Shown here piece by piece: positions 17,017 to 25,715 of a stretch of DNA of 64,000 nucleotides (positions are counted from its first letter, which is position 1; each line of letters opens with the position of its first letter). The DNA lies in contig CAYUQO010000022.1 in assembly GCA_964446945.1 (NCBI GenBank), forward strand, positions 5,155-69,154, in the 5' to 3' direction. Both the position numbers and the translations under genes were made by a program. The stretch comes from CAIYRG01 sp964446945 (GTDB taxonomy: Bacteria; Pseudomonadota; Alphaproteobacteria; Micropepsales; Micropepsaceae). The notes beneath the pieces are model-generated. The model saw only the letters and a list, made by a program, of their open reading frames with translations, ran no database searches and had not been told where the DNA came from.

Positions 17017-17913
17017 TCAGATTCGCGGCTGAGGGAGCCCGGCCTGAAGACTGGCGGCGATCAGCATATTGCGCATCAGGCAGGCGATGGTCATCGGACC
17101 GACACCGCCCGGAACCGGTGTTATCGCGGCCGCAACCTCAACCGCTTCGGCGAATGCAACATCTCCGGCAAGTCGTGCTTTGCCGCCGGCGGATGCCATA
17201 CGGTTGATGCCGACATCGATCACGATGGCGCCCCGCTTGATCCAGTCGCCTCGTACCATTTCGGCACGTCCGGCGGCGGCAACGACAATATCGGCGCTGC
17301 GGCACAGAGTGCTGAGCCCTTCGGTTTTGGAGTGCGCGACCGTCACCGTGCAATTTTCCTGCAACAGCAGATGCGCCATTGGCCGGCCGACTTGATTTGA
17401 GCGGCCGATCACGAGCGCATGCTTGCCGGCCAATTCGCTCGTGGCCTGCTTCAGCAGGATCATGGCGCCGGACGGTGTGCAGGCAGCGAGGCCGTGGTCC
17501 AGAGTGGTTTCGCCGATCATCAGCCGCCCAAGATTGATGGGCGTCAGCCCGTCCACGTCCTTGAGCGGATCGATCGCCGAAATGATTGACCTTGTGCCGA
17601 TCGATTCCGGCAGGGGCATTTGCACCAATATGCCGTGAACCGCCGCGTCGCTGTTGAGGTCGCGGACGATGTCCAGCAGCGCCGGCTCGGGTATCGTCGC
17701 CGGCAGGCGGATGTCACGTACGCTAAAGCCGACTTCCTTTGCCGCATTGTTCTTTGATCCGACATAGATCGCGCTGGCCGGATCGTCGCCGACCAGAACC
17801 ATGGCAAGGCAGGGCACGATCCGATGCGCAGCTTTCAGTTTTGCGGCCTCGGCCGCGACGCGATGACGCAAATCTGACGCGGCGGCTTTGCCATCGATGA
17901 TTGCAGCGCTCAA
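17017..17913 (-). CDS. folD: methylenetetrahydrofolate dehydrogenase/cyclohydrolase
   Basis: Bifunctional one-carbon enzyme that interconverts 5,10-methylene-, 5,10-methenyl- and 10-formyl-tetrahydrofolate. The 298-residue protein has YVGSKNNAAKEVGF with the catalytic lysine, VQMPLPESI, DPLKDVDGLTPINLG and the dinucleotide-binding VIGRSNQVGRPMA, then VPGGVGPMTIACLM near the end. It is third in a yggT-DUF167-folD unit with 4-base overlaps, and ends 4 bases from the converging SCO gene. Confidence 0.96.
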   Translation of the reverse strand: MSAAIIDGKAAASDLRHRVAAEAAKLKAAHRIVPCLAMVLVGDDPASAIYVGSKNNAAKEVGFSVRDIRLPATIPEPALLDIVRDLNSDAAVHGILVQMPLPESIGTRSIISAIDPLKDVDGLTPINLGRLMIGETTLDHGLAACTPSGAMILLKQATSELAGKHALVIGRSNQVGRPMAHLLLQENCTVTVAHSKTEGLSTLCRSADIVVAAAGRAEMVRGDWIKRGAIVIDVGINRMASAGGKARLAGDVAFAEAVEVAAAITPVPGGVGPMTIACLMRNMLIAASLQAGLPQPRI

Positions 17914-18197
17914 TGCTTCTCCCCGAAAGCCGCGGGCAGTGATGTAAGTCCCTGCACTTCGATAACCTTGGTCCGCGATGTCGCGCCGGAGATGATTTGT
18001 ATCTGCCCCCGGCCGACATGAAGCTCCGCAGCCAGCAGCCGGATCAGCGCGTCATTGGCCTTGCCGTCTTCCGGCGGTGCGGAAACCCGCGCCTTCAACA
18101 ATCGATGTCCCTCGGGGCCAGTGGCCCAGCCGGAAATATGGTCGCTGCCGCCGCGGGGGGTCAGCTTGACGGTGAAGCGCAGCGACTCCGAACTCAC
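17910..18197 (-). CDS. DUF167 (YggU) family protein
   Basis: A 95-residue small protein of the DUF167 family: VKLTPRGGSDHI, KARVSAPPEDGKANDALIRLLA and GATSRTKVIEV are the family signatures. Function is not established. The GTG at 18195-18197 overlaps the yggT stop as GTGA and gives the standard length; longer readings in this frame to 18560 would cover yggT and are rejected. It overlaps the folD start by 4 bases. Confidence 0.9.
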   Translation of the reverse strand: MSSESLRFTVKLTPRGGSDHISGWATGPEGHRLLKARVSAPPEDGKANDALIRLLAAELHVGRGQIQIISGATSRTKVIEVQGLTSLPAAFGEKH

Positions 18198-18478
18198 AGG
18201 AATGTGCCGACCGCCAGCCAATTTCTGAGGAATGTGATGATGAGAAGGACGATCAGGGGCGACAGATCGAGCCCGCCGAGGGGCGGAATGATGCGCCGGA
18301 TGGGACCGAATAGCGGTTCGGTCAGGGCATACAGCGCCCGCAATACGCTGCGGGTGAAAGGATGCCAGCTGTTGATGATGCCAAAGCCGACCAGCCAGCT
18401 TGAAATCACGGCGGCGAGAATCACCCACCAGTAAATGTCCAGAATTGAAATCAGCAGAATTCTTAGCGCAGTGATCAT
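18194..18478 (-). CDS. YggT-family membrane protein
   Basis: A 94-residue inner-membrane protein with two YggT hydrophobic segments. Conserved features are VISSWL, TEPLFGPIRRIIPPLGGLDLSPLIVLL and a short C-terminus. The family is near-universal and is linked in other bacteria to cell envelope, division or osmotic response. It is first in the yggT-DUF167-folD unit. Confidence 0.92.
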   Translation of the reverse strand: MITALRILLISILDIYWWVILAAVISSWLVGFGIINSWHPFTRSVLRALYALTEPLFGPIRRIIPPLGGLDLSPLIVLLIITFLRNWLAVGTFL

Positions 18479-18627
18479 TTCGCCCCCTCAAGCGTCTTTC
18501 CGGCGCTTCGGCTCGCGCCTTGTAAAGCGCCCGTTGGAATTGGGGAAGCGCCATTGACACGAAGGAAAGGCAATCCCTACATAGCCAGCCTTCGCGCCTG
18601 GACCCAAAACGGCGCGAACACCCGGTT

Positions 18628-18703
18628 GGGGCTGTAGCTCAGTTGGGAGAGCGCCTCGTTCGCAATGAGGAGGTCAGCGGTTCGATCCCGCTCAGCTCCA
18701 CCA
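18628..18703 (+). tRNA. tRNA-Ala (anticodon CGC)
   Basis: 76 bases fold as a cloverleaf: acceptor GGGGCTG with CAGCTCC including the G3-U70 alanine identity pair, D-arm GCTCAGTTGGGAGAGC, anticodon loop TTCGCAA giving CGC, T-loop TTCGATC, and an encoded CCA end. Confidence 0.97.
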
Positions 18704-18709
18704 GCCTTT

Positions 18710-18737
18710 CCCCGGATCGCGCTGGGCTTGTCCGGGG
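18710..18737. repeat. hairpin just downstream of tRNA-Ala
   Basis: CCCCGGA and TCCGGGG flank about 14 bases, seven bases after the tRNA end. It could help end the tRNA transcript, but no T-run follows, so a dispersed palindrome is equally likely. Confidence 0.35.
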
Positions 18738-18783
18738 CTTCGCGGCTGCGCCGCTCCGGCTGGTGATTTTCAAATGTTAGCGG

Positions 18784-20022
18784 CTACTTTCCGTTGTACC
18801 AGATGCGCCACACCACATTGGCGACATCATCGGCCACCAGAAGACTGCCGTCTTTCGCCTGGGCCAGACCCACCGGGCGGCCCATCACGCCTGCCGGCGC
18901 CGCGTCCTTGACCCAGAACCCGAGCGCAAAGTCGTTATAGCCGCCGGAGGGACGTCCATTTGCAAAAGGCACATAGACGATTCTGTAGCCACGAGGACTC
19001 GCCGCATTCCACGAACCGTGATGGGCCACGAAAGCACCGCCGCGGTACTCCGCCGGGAACTGCGTCCCGCTGTAGAATACGAGACCCAGAGGCGCCGAAT
19101 GGGAGCGGAACAGCACATCGGGAACTCTGGTTTTGGCGATCAGATCCGGCCGCTTTCCCTTGAGCGAAGGTTCTTCATGTTGGCCCATATAGGCATAGGG
19201 CCAGCCGAAGAATTCGCCCTGCTGAACCCGCGTCATGTAATCGGGCACCAGTTCATCACCTTCGCCGTCCCGCTCATTGACGACGACATAAAGATCATTC
19301 GTACCCGGATAATATGCAATTCCCACAGGATTGCGCAGGCCGGTGGCGAACTGCACCAGCTTCCCGTTGACGATTTTGGAAACCGCCGCACGATAGGGCG
19401 GGTCGGTATCGGCGATGTTTTCGGCGCTGCCGACCGCGACATAGAGATCGCCCTTCGAATCGGCGACCAGATTGCGGGTCCAATGACCGCCCAGCGCGCC
19501 GAACACATTGGGCTCCGTCACCTGCGTGCGCGGGCCTGAGGCCTTGGTGTCCCCGTCCTTGTACGGGAAGCTGTAAACGCCATAGGAATCGGCGACGTAG
19601 AATTTGCCGTTCGCGATCGCCATGCCATGCGGATTTTTGAATCCTTCCGCAAAAGTTGTCCGCATGCCCGCCGTGCCATCGCCTTTTTCATCGCGCAGCA
19701 GCGTGATCTTTCCCGGTTCGGCTTCGGCAAGGAAAACATCGCCATTGGGCGCCACCTGCATCCAGCGCGCATTGGTGAGATTGCCGGCGAAAATATTCGC
19801 GTGAAAACCCTTCGGCAATTCCAGCTTCGCGGGATCGGCCGGCTGCACTTTGACCGAGCGTTCAGCCGAGGCTGGCGTCGCATAGGGCGGCGGAAGATTG
19901 GAGGCCATGTAGGTGAAATGCTGCCCCACCGTCTCGTGGTTGGGATTGTCCTGTGCCCAGGCGAGTCCCACGACTGCGATGGCGGCGCTCAGCGCACCCG
20001 AAACCATAAGTGACGTTTTCAT
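18784..20022 (-). CDS. secreted PQQ-dependent sugar dehydrogenase (sorbosone dehydrogenase-like)
   Basis: A 412-residue protein with a signal peptide (MKTSLMVSGALSAAIAVVGLAWA) and a six-bladed propeller of the soluble glucose/sorbosone dehydrogenase type. Visible motifs include GFHANIFAGNLTNARWM, NPHGMAI, GLRNPVGIAYYPGT, GEFFGWPYAYMG, VLFRSHSAPLGLVFY and HHGSWN, which carry PQQ- and Ca-binding residues in the family. It likely oxidises a sugar or aldose in the periplasm; the substrate is unknown. ATG 20022 has GGAGAGGG upstream; the frame extends to 20094. A second PQQ-type propeller lies 58 bases upstream on the same strand. Confidence 0.88.
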   Translation of the reverse strand: MKTSLMVSGALSAAIAVVGLAWAQDNPNHETVGQHFTYMASNLPPPYATPASAERSVKVQPADPAKLELPKGFHANIFAGNLTNARWMQVAPNGDVFLAEAEPGKITLLRDEKGDGTAGMRTTFAEGFKNPHGMAIANGKFYVADSYGVYSFPYKDGDTKASGPRTQVTEPNVFGALGGHWTRNLVADSKGDLYVAVGSAENIADTDPPYRAAVSKIVNGKLVQFATGLRNPVGIAYYPGTNDLYVVVNERDGEGDELVPDYMTRVQQGEFFGWPYAYMGQHEEPSLKGKRPDLIAKTRVPDVLFRSHSAPLGLVFYSGTQFPAEYRGGAFVAHHGSWNAASPRGYRIVYVPFANGRPSGGYNDFALGFWVKDAAPAGVMGRPVGLAQAKDGSLLVADDVANVVWRIWYNGK

Positions 20023-20080
20023 GACCCTCTCCTCAACACCTTTGGTGCTTTTTACGATTCCAGCCCGGCGCAAACAATCG

Positions 20081-21697
20081 TCACTGCAGGCCAAACACCA
20101 CGATTTTCGCGCTTGCCGTGGCCACCGGGAAAATCGGCGACCTTGTGCCCGCTACGAATGCAACACGCTGTTTCCCATCGACAAGATAGCTGACAACGCC
20201 ACCACCGGCCGCGCCCGCGAGCTCCGTCTGCCACAGAACTTTTCCGGTCGCAGCATCGAACGCATAGGCGTGGCTGCCAAGATCGCCGGCAAACACCAAA
20301 CCACCTTTGGTCGGTGTCACACCGGCGAGCGCCGGTGCCGGAGTGCGAAAACGCCATTTCACCTGGCCCGTATCGGCATCAATCGCATTGACGAACCCGC
20401 CCCAGTTCGGGTCATGCCGGCCGAACAGGTTGCCGTCGCCCGAACCGGTCCATTGCTGTCCCAGTGACACGCTGGCCGGTTTGTTGGGATCAATCACCAT
20501 GACGGTGCTGCACCAGTCTTCCGCGCCGCTGTAGATCAGGTTGGTGTCCGGACTGTACGCGGGCCCGTTCCATTCCGCGCCGCCCGACGAACCGGGGCAG
20601 AAATGCACCGGCTTCTGCGACAGCGGCACATCGACGTTTTCGCGCCGCGTGACTGCGGTCGCATAAAGCCGCTTCGCGCTGTCGACGTCATAAACATAGA
20701 GCTGGCCGTCTTTTGGAGTGGCAGCGACCACGCGATGACCTGCTTTGGTCGTGAACAATGCCGGCGCGCCGGCGACGTCCCAATCGTGGAAATCCTCCGG
20801 CACCAAAGAGAAATGACCCTGATACACGCCGGTCTTCGCGTCGAGGATCACCACCGAATCCGAGAACAGATCGGCCCCCGGGCGCATGTCCTTAAGAAAG
20901 TCGGGGCTGGGATTGCCGCCCGGCACATAGAGCAGGCCCTTGGCCGGATCGAGAGTGTATGAGGTCCAGGTGGCGCCACCGGAAATCGGCACGCCTTTGG
21001 CATTGCCCCAGGATTCCCGTGCCAGGGCTTGCATGCGTTCATTGTTGGGTGCGGGCGGCCCGTCATTCGGGACCATATAGGTTTCCCAGGCGATTTTGCC
21101 GGTTGCGGCATCCAGCGCATACATCCGGCCGCGGCCTTCGTACCGGTCCCCACCGGCATTGCCGATGAACACGAGCCCGTTCCACGCAATCGGCGCCGCC
21201 GGAACCGATTCGCCTTTTCTCGGATCGGCAATACGCGTTTCCCACAGCTTCTTTCCGGTCGCGGCGTCATAGGCAAAGACGCGCCCGTCCTGCATGCCGC
21301 GGAACAAGCGCCCGTCGAGATAGGCCGCACCGCGATTGACCGGCAATGCACCACGCACATTCTCATGCACGCGCCATTTCTGCTGGCAGGTGTCCGCGTC
21401 GAGGGCGAAGGTATCCATCTCGGTTGTGCCGTACATCGTGCTGCCGATGACGATCGGGCCGGTCTGAAAGCTGGTATCGAGACCGAGATCATAGACGCAG
21501 AGCTGCTTCAGCCCCGCGACATTGCTGCGATTGATTTGATCGAACGGAACATAGCGCTCCGAAGTCAGAGTGCGATTGTAGCTCGGCCAGCCGGTTGCGG
21601 CAGTTCCATCGGCAGCGCTTACGGGTCCAATCAACTGGGCGGCGGCGGCGATTGCCACACCCGCGGCGATATTTCGTGTCAGCCTGCTGTGGCTCAT
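20081..21697 (-). CDS. secreted PQQ-binding-like beta-propeller (quinoprotein alcohol dehydrogenase type)
   Basis: A 538-residue exported protein (signal ending SAADG). The body has repeated tryptophan-docking motifs of eight-bladed quinoproteins: YAYDAATGKKLWETRI-like blocks recur as ALDAATGKIAWET, AIDADTGQVKWRF and AFDAATGKVLWQT. ASYNRTLTSERYVP-type N-terminal residues and WDVAGAPALF are shared with PQQ alcohol dehydrogenases. No CxxCH haem motif is present, so electrons must leave by a separate cytochrome, not encoded nearby. It is transcribed first, followed by the sorbosone dehydrogenase-like gene. Confidence 0.85.
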   Translation of the reverse strand: MSHSRLTRNIAAGVAIAAAAQLIGPVSAADGTAATGWPSYNRTLTSERYVPFDQINRSNVAGLKQLCVYDLGLDTSFQTGPIVIGSTMYGTTEMDTFALDADTCQQKWRVHENVRGALPVNRGAAYLDGRLFRGMQDGRVFAYDAATGKKLWETRIADPRKGESVPAAPIAWNGLVFIGNAGGDRYEGRGRMYALDAATGKIAWETYMVPNDGPPAPNNERMQALARESWGNAKGVPISGGATWTSYTLDPAKGLLYVPGGNPSPDFLKDMRPGADLFSDSVVILDAKTGVYQGHFSLVPEDFHDWDVAGAPALFTTKAGHRVVAATPKDGQLYVYDVDSAKRLYATAVTRRENVDVPLSQKPVHFCPGSSGGAEWNGPAYSPDTNLIYSGAEDWCSTVMVIDPNKPASVSLGQQWTGSGDGNLFGRHDPNWGGFVNAIDADTGQVKWRFRTPAPALAGVTPTKGGLVFAGDLGSHAYAFDAATGKVLWQTELAGAAGGGVVSYLVDGKQRVAFVAGTRSPIFPVATASAKIVVFGLQ

Positions 21698-21774
21698 GGG
21701 AAAATTCTCCTGACTCCCGGCGTAATCATTATAGCATCAGTTTCGCCCATAAAGCCGCAGCAGGCATTTCCCTC

Positions 21775-22764
21775 ATGACCCGAAAACTATCCGTCGCATC
21801 GCAATCCTGGCCATTGAGACAGACTTTCCGGATTGCCCGCGGGGCGAAAAACGAAGCTGTTGTTGTGGTCGCGACGATCGAAGAGGGCGGTCACGCTGGC
21901 CACGGCGAATGTGTGCCCTATGCGCGTTACGGCGAAACTGTGGCGAGCGTGATCAGCCAGATCGAAAAACTCCGGCGGCGGGTTGAAGGGGGGATTTCGC
22001 GGCAGGATTTGCAGACGCTGCTTCCCGCGGGCGCGGCCCGCAACGCGCTCGACTGCGCGATGATCGACCTCGAAGCGAAAAAGACCGGCAGACCGGCATA
22101 TGAGCTGCTCGGATTGCCGCCGCCTGCGCCGGTTCACACCACTTTCACTCTCAGTGTCGACGAACCCGAAGCGATGGGAAATGCTGCCGCGGAGGCGGCC
22201 GCCAAAGGATACCGGCTGCTGAAGCTGAAAGTGGCGGGTGGCCAGGATATCTCACGCGTCCAGGCTGTGCGCCGTGCTGCACCCGAAGCGCGCCTGATTG
22301 TGGATGCCAACGAGGGTTGGACACCGGAAGAATATGATGTGCTGGCGCCCGGGCTGGCAGAACTGGGGGTGGCCCTGATTGAACAACCTTTGAAAGCGGA
22401 GGAAGACGGCTATCTGGCCTGGACCGAAGCTCCGGTTCCGGTGTGCGCCGACGAAAGCTGTCACACCCGCGGCGACCTGGAGCGCATCCGCCGGCGCTAT
22501 TCCCATATCAACGTCAAGCTCGACAAAGCCGGCGGATTGACCGAGGCGGTTGCACTTGCCCGCGAAGCCGCGGCGATCGGCCTTAAGCTCATGGTCGGCT
22601 GCATGGTTTCGACGTCCCTCGCGATGGCGCCGGCAACACTGCTGGCCGGATTGGCCGAATTTGTCGATCTCGACGGTCCGTTGCTGCTGGCGCGCGACCG
22701 CGATCCGGGATTGCAATACGACGCGGACACTCTGTATCCGGCGACACGCCAGCTCTGGGGCTAA
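21775..22764 (+). CDS. dipeptide (L-Ala-D/L-Glu) epimerase, enolase superfamily
   Basis: A 329-residue cytoplasmic enzyme. The catalytic KxK pair is in LLKLKVAGG (K150, K152), metal ligands are D177 (VDANEGW), E203 (IEQPL) and D226 (CADES), and the second catalytic lysine is in INVKLDK (K248). This set is the muconate-lactonizing subgroup, AE-epimerase branch, used in recycling murein peptides. Related enzymes act on other dipeptides or on N-acyl glutamate, so substrate is inferred. The ATG at 21775 is chosen from the conserved N-terminus; the gene is divergent from the PQQ propeller. Confidence 0.87.
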   Translation: MTRKLSVASQSWPLRQTFRIARGAKNEAVVVVATIEEGGHAGHGECVPYARYGETVASVISQIEKLRRRVEGGISRQDLQTLLPAGAARNALDCAMIDLEAKKTGRPAYELLGLPPPAPVHTTFTLSVDEPEAMGNAAAEAAAKGYRLLKLKVAGGQDISRVQAVRRAAPEARLIVDANEGWTPEEYDVLAPGLAELGVALIEQPLKAEEDGYLAWTEAPVPVCADESCHTRGDLERIRRRYSHINVKLDKAGGLTEAVALAREAAAIGLKLMVGCMVSTSLAMAPATLLAGLAEFVDLDGPLLLARDRDPGLQYDADTLYPATRQLWG

Positions 22765-22871
22765 GCGCGCATCGGGACCGGATGGCCGATGACGAAGCGA
22801 TATGTTAAGCTCGTGCTCGCGTTAGCTGCCGTTTTGAGCACCCGATACTCGCGATGAGGAGGCGCGACATC

Positions 22872-23537
22872 ATGAACAAACGGATCATTCTCTCAGCCAT
22901 TGCGGTAACACTTCTTGGATCCGCGGCCGTTTTTGCGGCCCAGGCGCCACAACATCCAATGACATTCTTTGTCGCCCGTGAAGTCCCGGGCACCGGCAAC
23001 CTCGGCGGTCTCGCGGGGGCCGACGCGATTTGCCAGCAGCTCGCGACCGGCGTCGGCGCAGGTAACCACACCTGGCACGCTTACCTCAGCACAGTCACCA
23101 CGCCGAACGAAGTGGGCGTCAATGCCCGCGGACGCATCGGGCCGGGACCCTGGTACAATGCGAAGGGCCAGCTGATTGCGGCGAGTGTCGCCGATCTGCA
23201 TGGCGATGTTCAGCGCGACCGCAATGCCATCCGCAAGGATTCGTCGCTGGACGAGCACGGCATGCCGATCAATGGCGTGGGCGACATGCCGAATGAGCAC
23301 GACATGATGACCGGCTCTGATTCCGACGGGCGTGCGCTTCCGTTGGGTCCCGCGGACGTGACCTGCAACAATTGGACCTCTGATCAGGCGAATGCCAGGA
23401 CGATGCTCGGGCATTCTGACCGGCAGGGTGGCGGCAACGTCTCGTGGAATGCGGCCCATATGAGCCGCGACTGCACCAAGGCTGGGCTGATCGCCACCGG
23501 CGGTGCAGGGCATTTCTACTGCTTTGCCATCAACTGA
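22872..23537 (+). CDS. secreted C-type-lectin-like protein
   Basis: A 221-residue protein with a cleavable signal peptide (MNKRIILSAIAVTLLGSAAVFA). The mature part has GTGNLGGLAGADAICQQLA, WHAYLST, GPWYNAKGQLIA, CNNWTS and GGAGHFYCFAIN. The pattern AGADAxCQ...WxAYLS...CNxWTS...FYCFA is that of a bacterial lectin-fold/DUF1554-like family. Role unknown; a binding or surface function is inferred from the fold. The ATG at 22872 has AGGAGG ten bases upstream. A strong terminator follows. Confidence 0.75.
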   Translation: MNKRIILSAIAVTLLGSAAVFAAQAPQHPMTFFVAREVPGTGNLGGLAGADAICQQLATGVGAGNHTWHAYLSTVTTPNEVGVNARGRIGPGPWYNAKGQLIAASVADLHGDVQRDRNAIRKDSSLDEHGMPINGVGDMPNEHDMMTGSDSDGRALPLGPADVTCNNWTSDQANARTMLGHSDRQGGGNVSWNAAHMSRDCTKAGLIATGGAGHFYCFAIN

Positions 23538-23562
23538 CCGGAATCCTCCGGCACAGTGTTTG

Positions 23563-23597
23563 AAGAAGGCCCGGGTGATCCGGGCCTTCTTTTTTGC
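23563..23597 (+). terminator. intrinsic terminator after the lectin-like gene
   Basis: AAGAAGGCCCGG and CCGGGCCTTCTT pair around a short GTGAT loop, followed by a run of T on the plus strand. A clear rho-independent terminator. Confidence 0.9.
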
Positions 23598-23669
23598 GGC
23601 GGCTGCGATGGTGCGGCAGGATTTTGTCCTGCCGCAGAATGCGCTAATGCATTACTCTCCGATTGCGCT

Positions 23670-23746
23670 GCACCCGTAGCTCAGCTGGATAGAGTGCTGC
23701 CCTCCGAAGGCAGAGGTCACAGGTTCGAATCCTGTCGGGTGCGCCA
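23670..23746 (+). tRNA. tRNA-Arg (anticodon CCG)
   Basis: 77 bases: acceptor GCACCCG with CGGGTGC, D-arm GCTCAGCTGGATAGAGT, anticodon stem CTGCC/GGCAG with loop CTCCGAA giving CCG, T-loop TTCGAAT, G discriminator and encoded CCA. Confidence 0.97.
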
Positions 23747-24098
23747 CCAAATCAAACACACAACGTACAGAGTGCGCTTGGCGCGCTTTGTTCTCCTGCC
23801 TCCACACCACGCAGGGCAGTAGCCTACCCGTGACAGCCGCGGAGTAGGGCGGACTCAAATCCCTTTGTGGAAGTCTATTCGGCGGTTCGCTGACCGCTTC
23901 GGCAGCGCGTCAGGAACCTGGCAGCAATCCCATTTCGCCACTGAATGACTGGGCGGATGAACTGGCGTGGCGGTGCCCTCCAGGAGCTTCGCCAAGCCGG
24001 AAAGGCAGCTCTGTGACAAGGCTGTGACCGCAGCCGCCAAATTGGATGAACGGCGTTTTAAAACACGTTCTGTTTCACGGAAGGCCGCGGAGGGATCG
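23747..24098. other. 352-base stretch with no gene recognised
   Basis: Between tRNA-Arg and the lipoprotein gene. Short reading frames exist on both strands, but none has a plausible start, signal or recognised motif. The last bases carry GGAGGG, the ribosome binding site of the next gene. Confidence 0.6.
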
Positions 24099-24503
24099 AT
24101 GTTTAATAAAATATTAATCGGCTGTGTAATGATGATCGTAGCGGGATGTGCCGGCAATGACGCGCCAGCCGGTTCCGCGGCAACATCACGCGCTCCATCA
24201 ATGCCAGACCATTACATCGTGTTCTTTGAACCCACGGCATCACAGCTGGATTCCGAAGGTCAGGCGATTGTCCGCGAGGCCGTCGCCGGGATCGAAGAAC
24301 GGATGCCGTCGAAGGTTGAAATCGTGGTGCCGGCCAAAGGAGCCGGCGAGTTCGAAATGGCCCAAAGCCGTTACGCAGCGATCCGAAACCTCATGTCCAC
24401 ATCCGGCATGGATGCTGCCATGGATTCTCGTGTGGCTCTGGCTTCAGGGGGTACCAATCTGCCCGGCGCTGACGACCGCGCAGAAATCCGGCTCATTCCA
24501 TAG
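24099..24503 (+). CDS. small lipoprotein with OmpA-like C-terminal fold
   Basis: A 134-residue exported protein. MFNKILIGCVMMIVAGC is a lipoprotein signal with Cys17 as the anchor. The mature part has YIVFFEPTASQLDSEGQAIVREAV and ends GADDRAEIRLIP, matching the start and end of OmpA-like periplasmic domains (FxxxxxxLxxxg...R...rVEI), but it is short and lacks the full peptidoglycan-binding signature. GGAGGG precedes the ATG at 24099; the frame opens at 23967 without signal features. Confidence 0.7.
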   Translation: MFNKILIGCVMMIVAGCAGNDAPAGSAATSRAPSMPDHYIVFFEPTASQLDSEGQAIVREAVAGIEERMPSKVEIVVPAKGAGEFEMAQSRYAAIRNLMSTSGMDAAMDSRVALASGGTNLPGADDRAEIRLIP

Positions 24504-24552
24504 CGTGCACCGAAATTATCGGATGCAGATAAAAGCCGGGCCGGGTGGTAAG

Positions 24553-24786
24553 TCAGCCAGGTTTTTCTGATCGGTGCGCCATGACACGCAACCTGTCGCG
24601 GTCGGCAATATGAAGCGACAATAACTCCTGAAATTGAGCCAGAAGACGCTTCGCCCCTGCCGGGTCGTGTCCGAGGCCCTCGAGTCGGGAGATGATCCGA
24701 GTCTGGTGCGCGATATTTTCTTCGGACTGTCTGATCCGGCGCTCAGCTTTCGCGAGAAGATGTTTGCCGTCTTTCGTCCGGATCAT
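24553..24786 (-). CDS. small conserved alphaproteobacterial protein of unknown function
   Basis: A 77-residue, strongly charged, probably helical protein. It reads AKAERRIRQSEENIAHQTRIISRLEGLGHDPAGAKRLL and LLSLHIADRDRLR. The pattern of HI..Q..II..LE..GHD...A..LL..F..L..LH..DRDRL recurs in small unnamed proteins of Rhizobiales, as far as I recall; no function is known. The ATG at 24786 is preferred; the frame extends to 24849. It faces the lipoprotein gene tail to tail. Confidence 0.65.
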   Translation of the reverse strand: MIRTKDGKHLLAKAERRIRQSEENIAHQTRIISRLEGLGHDPAGAKRLLAQFQELLSLHIADRDRLRVMAHRSEKPG

Positions 24787-25009
24787 GCACGGACCGTAGC
24801 ATCCGGCCGGGCGGCCTGAAACCTCCGTGATAGCTTGCCTGTGCCGCACAGGATCGCGCCGGGTCTATGCGTCGGCCGGTGTTGCAGTCGATCGGCACGT
24901 CCCGACGTTCGCCGCAGACTCCGGGAGAGCGCAAGCCGACGATATATTTTGAACCTGCCGCGCCGCTGTGCCGCTTTGAAATCGGTCTCATTTTCTGAGA
25001 GAGACACTT

Positions 25010-25261
25010 ATGCCGCGTAAACCGGAAAACGCACCACGCAAACGGCCCAGCCGGCCCGCGACAGGCCAAAATTCAATGACGGCAATCCGCCTCGGCCCCG
25101 ACATGCGTGTCCGCCTCGACGAATGGGCTAAGGAAAACCGATTGAATTCCCGCTCAGAAGCGATCAGGCGGCTGATCGAGCAGGGGCTCAACGCCGGCAA
25201 CTTGCCAGATGAACCGAATCCCGTCGCGCAGCCGGCAAAGCCGCCGCGCAGACGGAAATGA
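25010..25261 (+). CDS. ribbon-helix-helix (CopG/Arc-type) DNA-binding protein
   Basis: An 83-residue protein with a basic N-terminal tail, then the ribbon strand MTAIRLGPDMRVRLDEWAKEN and the helix NSRSEAIRRLIEQGL, which is the RHH_1 pattern. It ends in a Pro/Lys/Arg tail (QPAKPPRRRK). Such proteins are small repressors or antitoxins. No toxin gene follows; the next frame on this strand is a membrane protein that starts 16 bases after the stop and may be co-transcribed. Confidence 0.75.
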   Translation: MPRKPENAPRKRPSRPATGQNSMTAIRLGPDMRVRLDEWAKENRLNSRSEAIRRLIEQGLNAGNLPDEPNPVAQPAKPPRRRK

Positions 25262-25277
25262 CGGGAATGAAGATCGG

Positions 25278-25706
25278 ATGACTGCGGTAAACGACGTTCT
25301 TCTTTGGCTGCATCTTCTCGGACTTGCCATGGGCGTTGGGGTCGGAATCGCGATGTCCCGCGTCGGGCCGGGGCTACTGGCCGCGGGTCCGCACGAACGG
25401 GGACGGCTCTGGCCTCTGCACAAATTCCTCGCGCGGGTGATCACTGCCGGACTCGTGATACTTCTGGTCACCGGACCTCTGATGTTGTGGCTGAAATTCG
25501 GGGGCGCCGCCGGACTGGGGTGGCCGTTCTCGGTCAAGATGTTTTTTGTTGCCGCCACGGTGGTTTTTATTGTGCTGGGGCGCTGGGCCGCCGCCCGCCT
25601 TCAACGGGGTGACGAAGCCGCCGCGAAATTGATGTCCGTCAGCGGACCGCTGACAGGAGTTTCGGCGCTGCTCGCAATGCTGTTCGCGGTGATCGCTTTT
25701 AACTGA
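25278..25706 (+). CDS. small integral membrane protein (CopD/DUF2214-like)
   Basis: A 142-residue protein with four hydrophobic segments. Features are LLWLHLLGLAMGVGVGIAM with an intramembrane His, LHKFLARVITAGLVILLVTG, and VKMFFVAATVVFIVLGR. Paired His residues in the first two helices resemble haem-ligating CopD/DUF2214-type proteins, but the assignment is weak. It follows the RHH gene closely and ends 9 bases from a converging secreted-protein gene. Confidence 0.65.
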   Translation: MTAVNDVLLWLHLLGLAMGVGVGIAMSRVGPGLLAAGPHERGRLWPLHKFLARVITAGLVILLVTGPLMLWLKFGGAAGLGWPFSVKMFFVAATVVFIVLGRWAAARLQRGDEAAAKLMSVSGPLTGVSALLAMLFAVIAFN

Positions 25707-25715
25707 CTGCGGAGA

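Noticed and set aside
25010..25706. RHH protein plus small membrane protein as a toxin-antitoxin pair
   Set aside because: The second protein is a four-helix membrane protein unlike any known toxin partner, and the RHH protein has basic tails unlike typical antitoxins.
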